A stretch of 61,047 nt of DNA from an uncultured Lachnospiraceae bacterium. Its GTDB lineage: Bacteria > Bacillota > Clostridia > Lachnospirales > Lachnospiraceae. Made by a program: the position numbers and the translations under genes. The notes under the pieces were generated by a model, which saw only the letters and a program-made list of their open reading frames with translations, did no database searches and was not told the DNA's origin. Below are positions 1 to 7,700 of the stretch, piece by piece; positions within the stretch are counted from its first letter, which is position 1, and the number at the start of each line of letters is the position of its first letter. The stretch is taken from positions 1-61,047 of the forward strand of contig CANRIM010000011.1 of the NCBI GenBank assembly GCA_947630695.1, in the 5' to 3' direction.

Positions 1-16
1 ATTTCTGCTTGACTTT

Positions 17-772
17 TTATTTGCAGACTATTTCTATCTTTGTATTTGTGCAGACACGAATCACCTGCGCCGCTTCTGTCCCCAGCCTTTTCAGGCTCAT
101 GTCGTTCGAAAGAAGGTTGTTCAGTGCTGCTTCATCATTTGCATACTTTATAAAACCAAGCACCGATCCTAAATCGGACTGAAACTTCGCAAGATCCTTC
201 TCGTCCATTGCAGCAGGTTCAATCAGGTTGATTTGATAGTCCGCTACATATTTTCGTATTTCCGGATCCTGAATCGACATCATCTCCTGCAGGGTTCTGG
301 GGCCATCCCACTTCTCTGTACCGAACAGAATCACCAGTGTGATCACCGGGATCAGTTTATCGTCTTTATAAAATCCGGATAGAAACTCGCCGCTGCTGCG
401 GCCTTTCCAGTCCTTCTCCCTTCGGTGCCTTTCCTCCGTCTGTTGTATCTGCGCTGCATACCGCAGAAAATCGTACAGGCCGTTTTTCACCGGCTCCGCA
501 TACCGTGTTTTGGATTCATTTTCTATGCCCATGATCAGATACGCCGCTTTGTCGTCGGACATGAACGTGGTCTTTTTCAGCAGATCCCGAAATTTCATGA
601 TGGCTTTTGGATTTCCCTGATCGAGCAGTACCGCGATCTCTGTCGGATCCATTTCATGCAGTCTATCCGGCCGGATGACCTGTTTTCCGCCGTAGATGAA
701 ATAATTAAAAGCATCCGCAAAAACGGCATTCTTCCGCATGTATGCTTTTGTAGTTATGTCAACTTTTCCCAA
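17..772 (-). CDS. Rpn family recombination-promoting nuclease/putative transposase (C-terminally shortened)
   Basis: The protein (251 aa) belongs to the PD-(D/E)XK-type Rpn family widespread in Lachnospiraceae. Recognisable segments are an N-terminal block with VFADAFNYFIY, a central AAYLIMGIENES strand and the conserved EFLSGFYKDDKLIPVITLVI followed by FGTEKWDGP. Family members are DNA endonucleases thought to promote RecA-independent recombination. I chose the TTG at 772 because AAGGAAG lies just upstream and members usually begin MGK-D; a TTG 18 bases earlier has no ribosome site. The frame stops soon after CTNTKIEI, whereas the paralogous fragment at 3914 continues with an acidic stretch and about 50 further residues, so this copy has probably lost its C-terminal tail. 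It has its own promoter at 827-855. Family assignment is firm; activity is uncertain. Confidence 0.85.
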   Translation of the reverse strand: MGKVDITTKAYMRKNAVFADAFNYFIYGGKQVIRPDRLHEMDPTEIAVLLDQGNPKAIMKFRDLLKKTTFMSDDKAAYLIMGIENESKTRYAEPVKNGLYDFLRYAAQIQQTEERHRREKDWKGRSSGEFLSGFYKDDKLIPVITLVILFGTEKWDGPRTLQEMMSIQDPEIRKYVADYQINLIEPAAMDEKDLAKFQSDLGSVLGFIKYANDEAALNNLLSNDMSLKRLGTEAAQVIRVCTNTKIEIVCK

Positions 773-802
773 TATGTACTTCCTTTCCAATAGTCATTTT
801 TT

Positions 803-816
803 AACATGCGCATGTT
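803..816. promoter_or_regulatory. 14-bp palindrome in the leader of the Rpn gene
   Basis: AACATGCGCATGTT is a perfect palindrome between the -10 box and the Rpn start. Two further ACATGT hexamers occupy the promoter spacer at 833-838 and 844-849. The arrangement suggests a dimeric repressor site, but no cognate regulator can be named. Confidence 0.4.
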
Positions 817-826
817 TTACTGTGGT

Positions 827-855
827 ACAATAACATGTATTTCACATGTTGTCAA
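827..855 (-). promoter_or_regulatory. SigA-type promoter of the Rpn gene
   Basis: On the minus strand, TTGACA (850-855) and TATTGT (827-832) are separated by exactly 17 bases. It lies about 55 bases upstream of the chosen TTG start. Confidence 0.65.
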
Positions 856-890
856 GGTAGTTACATATTGTTTTTTATAGCTGCTACGTA

Positions 891-1290
891 GGTAACAAAA
901 AACTATTTTTATTATCTTAGCATGAAAGAAATAACAGCGTCAATGAATCTGTGGTTCAATTACATCCGCATTATTACCATATTATGCTTGTTTTCAAACA
1001 TCAAAAGAGGCCATACAGTATCTGCATGACTTCTTTTGCGTAATTCTGCCGTCCGTTTTTTGTCTTAATTTATCTCTGCCGGGAATATGTCGATCAACTT
1101 CGCGGCCTTTTTCAGTACATACAACGCGTCATTCGCATCCACGTTGCCGCTATTGTCCACATCTCCGGCAATATTTTGTTCTTCTGTGGGCATCTGCAAT
1201 TTTGCAGCGATCTTTAAGATCAGCAGCGCATCGTTGGCGTCTACATTTCCACTGCCATCCAGATCGCCGTAGAGAACAGCCGGTTTTGCA
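891..1290. repeat. Long direct repeat, copy A (partner 4325-4724)
   Basis: From GGTAAC at 891 through the terminator and into the dockerin-coding end of the next gene, the sequence matches 4325-4724 without gaps at a constant offset of 3434. The intergenic part (174 bp) and the last part of the coding region differ only by scattered substitutions. The duplication starts at the edge of the Rpn gene in copy B, which marks a recombination junction. Confidence 0.85.
1003..1037 (-). terminator. Hairpin terminator of the first dockerin gene
   Basis: A 12-bp stem with one mismatch (AAAAGAAG-TCAT / ATGG-CCTCTTTT on the minus strand) ends in TTTT about 30 bases after the stop codon. The equivalent hairpin in copy B at 4437 is fully paired. 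Confidence 0.6.
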
Positions 1291-3338
1291 TCCAGCAATT
1301 CCACTGCAATGCCATGGGCCTTGGCAAAACTATAGGCTTTGGAAGCAGAATAGCAGCGAATTGTCAGATTCCCGCAGCCGGTAAAGGCATCTTCCGCAAT
1401 TTCGATCTCATTTGCGGTAATGGTGATGCTTTGCAATTTGCTGCCCGCAAAAGCGCCTGCACCGATTTTGATTACTGACTCCGGCAGTACAATGCTGGTT
1501 ACCGGGCTGTCCTTAAACGCATCTGCGGAAATCGCAGTGGGCTTGTACCCATTGATTTCCTCCGGAATCACAATATCTGTTTCCGTACCGGTGTAACTGT
1601 CAATGGAAGCCGTCTGATCCTCCGCGCCGGTGATTTCATATACTTCGGGAGCAGCTGTCTCCGTAGGGACCGGGGTATTATCCGGTTCTGGTGTTGCAGT
1701 TTCCGTTGGTTCTGGTGTGTCCGTCGGTTTTGGCGTATCCGTCGGCTTTGGCGTATCCGTCGGTTTCGGCGTATCCGTCGGCTTTGGCGTATCCGTCGGC
1801 TTTGGCGTATCCGTCGGTTTCGGCGTATCCGTCGGCTTTGGCGTGTCCGTCGGTTTTGGCGTGTCCGTCGGCTTTGGCGTGTCCGTCGGTTTTGGAACTA
1901 CAACTTCAATATTTGATATAGCAAAGCCATATGCTGTATCAGCCTCATCAGATATCAGTCGGATTTTAACTGTGTCTCCATTTACGCGAATTTGCTTTGA
2001 TGCCAATTCATCCTCGTAAAAGGCTTGAATCAAATTATCATCCTTATCGTAAATTGAAATACCATCATATCCTGAAAGCATGGTAGCAGACGAAAACGTG
2101 ATTTTAATTTCAGTTGCTTCCGGACGATAAATTTTCCACGTCTTATCTGTATTATTCTCATATGGATGATCGGATTCAATACAATCCGCTTTATTTCTGC
2201 CACATTTACTACACACATCATTTTCAAAGGAATGTCCCGTGGGAGGGATAAAATCGGATGCATATTCCTTGTCACATAAAGAGCATTTGTATGTTGTACA
2301 ACCATTTTCAATACATTTCGGTGGTACAATTGTTTCTGAAATAATATCACTGTTTGCATTATAATGTATTAATCCGTTGGAAATCATATCATTATTATTG
2401 ATTATAATTTGATCCCAGTCTTCTTTACTCCCGTTATAAATCACATGATCTATTGCTGTCCCCTCAAATGCGCTCCATCCGAACATTGTGACGCTTTGGG
2501 GAATTTCAATACTTTTCAGATTGCTACAGTGATAAAATACCATTGCTCCGATACTTGTGACGCTGCTCGGAATTTTAATGCTTGTTAAATTGCTGCAGTC
2601 TTGAAATGCAAACATTTCAAGACTTTCAACACTGTTCGGCAGTTCTACGCTTGTCAATCCACTGCAGCCGGAAAAAGTTGAATCTCTGATACATGTTATT
2701 TTGTCAGGAATTTTGATGCTTCGCAAATTACTACACCCATAAAATGCCCATACTCCAATATATGTCACGCTTTCAGGAATTTTAATACTCCGCAAATTAC
2801 TACACCTATAAAATGCCTCGCCCTCGATTCTCGTCACGCTTTCAGGAATTTCGATACTTGTCAGGCTACTGCAACCAGAAAAGGCAAATTCTCCAATACT
2901 TGTTATATAAGGCGGAAGCTCAATACTTTTCAGATTATTACATCCGTAAAAAACATTGCCCTCAATCCTTGTTACCTTACTTGGAATCTCAATATTTGTT
3001 AAACTGCTGCAATCGTAAAAAGCGAATCCTCCGATGCTCATTACACTTTCCGGAAGCAAAACGCTTGTCAAATTAGCTTGACCACTAAACGCCCCTTCTC
3101 CAATCTTCGTCACCGGACACCCTTCAATCTTCTCCGGAATCTGCAACTCTGTGGCACTTCCACTATACCCGGTAATTGTCACGGTCTGATCATCATTCAT
3201 CGTATATTCTAACCCATCCGTCGTACTTTCCGCCTGCACTTCCAGCGCCGGCAGCCGCAGGATAGCCGCACCCAGACAGATTGTAACGATCAGCAAATAC
3301 GCGATCATCCTGTTCCATGAATTTCTTTGATATTTCAT
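1065..3338 (-). CDS. Secreted BspA-like leucine-rich repeat protein with Pro-Thr linker and C-terminal dockerin
   Basis: The 757 aa product starts at the ATG at 3338, behind GGAAGGAGAAC; a longer frame lacks a ribosome site. Residues 1-36 form a signal peptide ending VQA. Residues about 73-300 are BspA-type repeats (SLTSIEIP-SVTRIEG-AFYGCS pattern). Then come a Cys-rich CxxC patch, a beta-rich CUB-like segment (about 385-480), ten KPTDTP units (482-541), a single short leucine-rich module and a dockerin (about 692-757). The dockerin has two calcium loops (DLDGSGNVDAND and DVDNSGNVDAND). There is no LPXTG or SLH anchor, so retention would have to rely on a cohesin elsewhere. BspA repeats usually mediate adhesion or protein binding; the ligand is unknown. 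The 3' module is nearly the same in the genes at 4499 and 8714. Confidence 0.9.
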   Translation of the reverse strand: MKYQRNSWNRMIAYLLIVTICLGAAILRLPALEVQAESTTDGLEYTMNDDQTVTITGYSGSATELQIPEKIEGCPVTKIGEGAFSGQANLTSVLLPESVMSIGGFAFYDCSSLTNIEIPSKVTRIEGNVFYGCNNLKSIELPPYITSIGEFAFSGCSSLTSIEIPESVTRIEGEAFYRCSNLRSIKIPESVTYIGVWAFYGCSNLRSIKIPDKITCIRDSTFSGCSGLTSVELPNSVESLEMFAFQDCSNLTSIKIPSSVTSIGAMVFYHCSNLKSIEIPQSVTMFGWSAFEGTAIDHVIYNGSKEDWDQIIINNNDMISNGLIHYNANSDIISETIVPPKCIENGCTTYKCSLCDKEYASDFIPPTGHSFENDVCSKCGRNKADCIESDHPYENNTDKTWKIYRPEATEIKITFSSATMLSGYDGISIYDKDDNLIQAFYEDELASKQIRVNGDTVKIRLISDEADTAYGFAISNIEVVVPKPTDTPKPTDTPKPTDTPKPTDTPKPTDTPKPTDTPKPTDTPKPTDTPKPTDTPKPTDTPEPTETATPEPDNTPVPTETAAPEVYEITGAEDQTASIDSYTGTETDIVIPEEINGYKPTAISADAFKDSPVTSIVLPESVIKIGAGAFAGSKLQSITITANEIEIAEDAFTGCGNLTIRCYSASKAYSFAKAHGIAVELLDAKPAVLYGDLDGSGNVDANDALLILKIAAKLQMPTEEQNIAGDVDNSGNVDANDALYVLKKAAKLIDIFPAEIN
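1717..1896. repeat. Ten tandem 18-bp units encoding KPTDTP
   Basis: Ten uninterrupted copies of an 18-base unit (plus strand GT-TCCGTCGG-TTTGG-, with a few third-position variants) encode a Pro-Thr linker in the protein at 1065-3338. Variants alternate in blocks, as expected from unit duplication by slippage. The opposite strand is open here too, which is a by-product of the repeat. Confidence 0.95.
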
Positions 3339-3439
3339 TAGTCCTGTTCTCCTTCCTTTTCTTATATAAGTTCTCTGTAACACGCCTGTTTTACACCTTT
3401 AAAACTATTATAACTTCAAAATATAAATTAACAGTATTA

Positions 3440-3468
3440 TTTATAATATCTTCATTTATAGTTTTCAA
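3440..3468 (-). promoter_or_regulatory. SigA-type promoter of the first dockerin gene
   Basis: TTGAAA (3463-3468) and TATAAA (3440-3445) on the minus strand are 17 bases apart. The leader is about 100 bases long and AT-rich. A second TATAAT-like box near 3406 could be an alternative -10. Confidence 0.55.
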
Positions 3469-3593
3469 AAAAATCAACAATATCAACGAAAAAATGATAT
3501 CCCTAAAAAAAACCGTTCACCCTGTTACTACTTTTTACCGTACAATTTCTCCCCGGAAAACTTGTTGATTCCCCATCATCAAAGCATAAGAAA

Positions 3594-3710
3594 AGCATAA
3601 CTGCTTCGCTTCCATTCGTTTCGAAATACGTTTTCGTACGACCGAAACGTGTTTTTTCTGCAAAACAGTTATGCTTAGGTTTATCCTGCCCGCTTTCTGC
3701 GGGTTTTATT
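3594..3710 (+). ncRNA. Candidate structured small RNA with intrinsic terminator
   Basis: Three nested inverted repeats fold the segment into one long stem: AGCATAACTG (3594-3603) with CAGTTATGCT (3666-3675), CGTTTCG (3617-3623) with CGAAACG (3643-3649), and TACG (3627-3630) with CGTA (3635-3638). A GC-rich terminator hairpin with a T-tract follows at 3689-3710. A weak plus-strand promoter is possible (TTGATT 3565-3570, 16 bases, TAAGAA 3587-3592), giving an RNA of roughly 115 nt. No open frame is present. It could instead be the remnant of a small inverted-repeat element. Confidence 0.35.
3689..3710 (+). terminator. Orphan plus-strand intrinsic terminator
   Basis: CCCGC-TTTCT-GCGGG followed by TTTTATT. 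No plus-strand gene lies upstream for several kilobases, which supports a small transcript ending here. Confidence 0.6.
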
Positions 3711-3720
3711 CATAAAATTC

Positions 3721-3795
3721 TTAATCTATTGCCGCCGGAAATACATCCGTCAGCCTCATGGATGTTTTTCAATATATAAAGCGCAGTATTTACAT
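3721..3795 (-). pseudogene. Remnant of a dockerin C-terminus
   Basis: Read on the minus strand, the last codons give RLTDVFPAAID and stop. One frameshift upstream gives NTALYILKNI. Together these mirror NDALYVLKKAAKLIDIFPAEIN, the end of the neighbouring dockerins. The piece starting at 3913 and running into it reads, without a start, as a helical stretch containing EALKKTILYLDHEEIAG, origin unknown. This is a fourth, decayed dockerin tail in the locus. Confidence 0.6.
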
Positions 3796-3913
3796 ACCTT
3801 CAATTTCTGCGCTGCTTCATCCAGTTCTTCACTGTATGTACCCGCGATTTCCTCATGATCCAGATAAAGAATAGTTTTCTTCAATGCCTCGATTCGGAAT
3901 ATGAAATCTTCCG

Positions 3914-4324
3914 TTAAAGCATCTTTATTATCAAGTCACGATCTTCCTGTGGTACCTCTAAGCCATTCATAGCATCTTCCATACTTACATGGAAAGCCTT
4001 CATAGCATTTTTAACAGCATTCCGTAAAGTTTCCAGTCTCCCTTTACTTTCGCCATAGCTAATGCCTTCCTGCCTCGCCCTTTCGGTCATTTGATCTACT
4101 GCTTTACACACATCGATTTCCTCCTCTTCGTCGTCTATCTCTATCTTTGTATTCGTGCAGACGCTGATTACCTCCGCCGCTTCTCTGTCCAGCCTTTTCA
4201 AGCTCTCGTCATTCGAAAGAAAGTTGTTCAGTGCTTCCTCATCCTTCGAATACTTTATAAAGCCCAGCACTGAACCTAAATCGGATTGAAACTTCGCCAG
4301 ATCCTCCTCGTCCATCGCTGCAGA
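3914..4324 (-). pseudogene. 5'-truncated Rpn family nuclease fragment
   Basis: The 133 codons from the ATG at 4315 align with residues from MDEKDLAKFQSDLGSVLGFI to the end of the Rpn protein at 17-772. They then extend past it with an acidic linker (DDEEEEID) and a tail ending DRDLIIKML. The N-terminal three-quarters, with the nuclease core, is missing. Homology ends abruptly at 4324, where the duplicated intergenic block begins. It therefore looks like a deletion product, although it could still be translated as a C-terminal domain. The intact tail shows what the 17-772 copy lacks. Confidence 0.75.
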
Positions 4325-4724
4325 GGTAACATAAAACTATTTTTATTATCTTAGCATGGAGAAAACACCAGCGTCAATGAATCTGTGGTTCAATTACATC
4401 CGCATTATTACCATATTATGTTTGTTTTCAAACATCAAAAGAAGCCATACAGTATCTGCATGACTTCTTTTGCGTAATTATGCCGTCCGTTTTTTGTCTT
4501 AATTTATCTCTGCCGGAAATATGTCGATCAACTTCGCGGCCTTTTTCAATACATATAGCGCGTCATTCGCATCCACGTTGCCGCTATTGTCCACATCACC
4601 GGCAATATTTTGTTCTTCTGTGGGCGTCTGCAATTTTGCAGCGATCTTTAAGATCAGCAGCGCATCGTTGGCGTCTACATTTCCGGTGCCATCCAAATCG
4701 CCATAAACAACCGCTGGTGTTTCA
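4325..4724. repeat. Long direct repeat, copy B (partner 891-1290)
   Basis: Gap-free match to copy A at offset 3434, covering the 174-bp intergenic block and the last 226 bases of the dockerin gene. Dockerin residues encoded here are almost the same as in copy A. Confidence 0.85.
4437..4471 (-). terminator. Hairpin terminator of the second dockerin gene
   Basis: A fully paired 12-bp stem (AAAAGAAGTCAT with ATGGCTTCTTTT on the minus strand) ends in TTTT. A base change relative to copy A at 1003 restores pairing. Confidence 0.6.
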
Positions 4725-7700
4725 TCCAGCAATTCTACATTGATTCCGTGTGCCTGGGCAAAGACATAAGCCTTCGATGCTTTAGGGCAACAAATTGTCA
4801 AATTACTGCAACCGGTAAAGGCATCCTCCGCAATTTCAATTTCATTTGCCGTGATTGTAATCCGCTTCAAATTGCTGCCTGCAAAAGCCCCGGCGCCGAT
4901 TTTCGTAACGGTTTCCGGCAGCACAATGCTTGTTACCGGACTGTCCTTAAACGCACCGTCGGAAATGGAAGTGGTTTTATACCCATTGATTTCCTCCGGA
5001 ATCACAAGCTCGGTGTCTGTTCCGGTATAGCTGTCAATGGAAACCGTCTGACCCTCTGTGCCGGAAACTTCAAATGCATTCGGCGGCATAGGCTCTGTTG
5101 GATCCGGCGTTTCAATTGGTATATCCCCGATATACTCCGGATTTTGACTGGATGTGTTTTTATAAAGGCGAAGTTTTGGCTTTTCTTCGTTTTCTACACG
5201 AAATCTCACACATGCAATCAAGCCATCGTAGTTTTCAAAATCTTTTTGATATTCGGATAACAATTCTTTATCAGAACATGTAACTGCCGATTCTAATACA
5301 CAATAGTCTCCGATTCCGTTATCATCAATAGCATGTTTGTTTTGGATGGCAAGTCCATAATTACCGTCTTTATTCACTTTTTCCATATACTCTGATGCCA
5401 TTATCGCATAGTCCACGGATACATTTCCTTCATATGCAATTCCAAAATCACATGCGGCTACATTTCCGGATGCATATATTTGAACTAAAACCGAATCATC
5501 CTGATACTGTCCCGTTGCATGAATATCATAGTGATACGCGGATGTATCCAATTCTCCCTTCGCAGGAAATTTGTCAATTGCGTTTACGATAAACTGCAAC
5601 GTCAAAAGTGCATCCATTGGCGTAATGCTTCCGTCTTTGTCTGCATCTGCTTTTATAAACTGATCATCCGACGGACTTACACTGATCATTTTACCTGCCA
5701 TTTGAAGGATCATTAAAGCATCGGCGGCGGTTATAACGTTGTCGTCATCTAAATCCGGCATAACCGGTCCGTCCGTATCCGTATTCTCTGCTTTCCAATC
5801 AGGCTGATCTACTGCAATTCCTGCAACCACACTCTTGGACTGTGCATCTGCCAGTGCTGTTGTATACAGGGCCTTGATCTGTTCGTCATCCAATGCCACG
5901 TCATAGAAGTTAACATCATCGAGATAACTTTCCACGGTTGTTCTATAAAGCCTGTCACTGCCCATGCTGTACATCATGCCAAAGTAGGCAGAGGTATCTT
6001 CCTGGGTCAGGAAGGTCATCAATGGCGTAGCACCTGCATTATCAGCACCAACGCGGAGGCTTGAGAAGCCATCCAGATATTTGTCATAGTATCCGTCGTA
6101 GAATCTCGGACCATAGAACGCAGCTCCCCGGCGATCCGCCAGATTGTTGGCCAGCTTCTCGCCGTCAAAGTACATGTAAATACCGGAATTCTTGATGACC
6201 ATGGTTGCATAATGCCACTCTGCAGTAGATGCCAGTCTTGCATTCCACGCATCTTCCAGTACATCCGCTTCCCGATCATATCCATTCTCATGGGGATCTG
6301 TATTACCGTTCTTCTTCGTGGACTGCTGATAGTAGTTTTGCAATGTTATGTTTACTGATGTGTCAACGCCTGCCATAAACATCGCGTCACAGCTGTTGTT
6401 TGCCCACAGTCCGCTTCTGGTTTCTATTACTTTTGCGACCTCTGACATTTTATCCTGTGAAAGGAGTTTCGGTTCATCGGCAAATGTTACGGTAACGCCT
6501 TCGCCGATATTACCGTTCTTATCCGGAACACTTTTGAACCAGTAGGAAATGGTTGCACCGGTGAGATCCCTGCCCGCAAACGGATTTGTAAACTGCAGCG
6601 CGCTCGTCTTCTGTGACTTGCTTTCATGCAGCTTCAATACCTTACCGAATATTGCTTCATTGACTACGGAAGGCGCCTGGATGGCTTTGTCGCCGGTGGA
6701 TGTATCATTGGCGGAGAAGCCTGTCAAACCTGCAGGGATGCTTCCCACCTCAGTGTCATCAAAGTTCATCTGCAGAACGGGTTCGGGAATATCCGTGGTG
6801 CCGGCTTTTTCTTCTTCTGCCTGCTCATACAACACTGTAGCCTGTTCTTCCGTCAGAGGAACTGCAAAGAATATAATGTCGTCCATCATTACGCCGTCCA
6901 GCGTACCGATGTCCTGACCGACTGTCTCTGCTGCGCAGCCCTGATTACCCAGATACAGCACGGTATCTTCATCAGAAAGCCACTCCAGCATGGTCTGTGC
7001 CACTGCATTGACAGGTCCTACGGAAAGCGTGCCGTCTGCAGGCCAGTCGGCTACACCGCTCCACGCTTTGTCTCTTTGGTAAGGAGTATGAATGCCAAAA
7101 CCTTTATTGAAATACTTCCCGGCATTTTCGCTATTGAAGGCATTACCATAATATCCAAAATCCTCTTCTGTGTATTCCTCGCCGTCCACATAGAACAGAA
7201 CTCGGTCATTCCGGATCACGCAGACAACATAATGCCATTCATCCGGCGCATCAGTAACTGTCCCATCTCCCTGGAAATAAAACCGGTTGTTGTTACGCAG
7301 CGGAATCAGCTCATCTTCCTTTGCGGTAATCGGATTCAAATCTTTGGCGCCATTCACTGCCTTAATTGTACCGTCGAACTGTATTTCCATTGTATAGTCG
7401 TCTTCCATGAAATGGAAGGTATCGGAAGCCGCGATCTGCATGGAGCCGTTGACATAGCCTCTTCTGACGCTGCTGCCTTTCGCCGGATCAAGCTCCTTGT
7501 ATGCATCGTAAATGTTTGGTCCTATCGGATACAGATATACGGTATCGCCCGCTTCTGTCGTAACGGTTACCTTCTCATAGCCGTTCCACTTACTGTCGCC
7601 ATCCTTGACCTCAAAGTAAATCTTCTTATCAGCGGTTCCTTCATAATCGGGATTCAGGCGCACCAGCGGACCGTAATCCTTTGCGACAATGTACTCTGTA

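Noticed and set aside
1630-2019. Plus-strand open frame of repeated GVSVGFG
   Set aside because: It is the complement of the KPTDTP repeat in the dockerin gene. An 18-base unit without stops keeps all frames open; there is no ribosome site.
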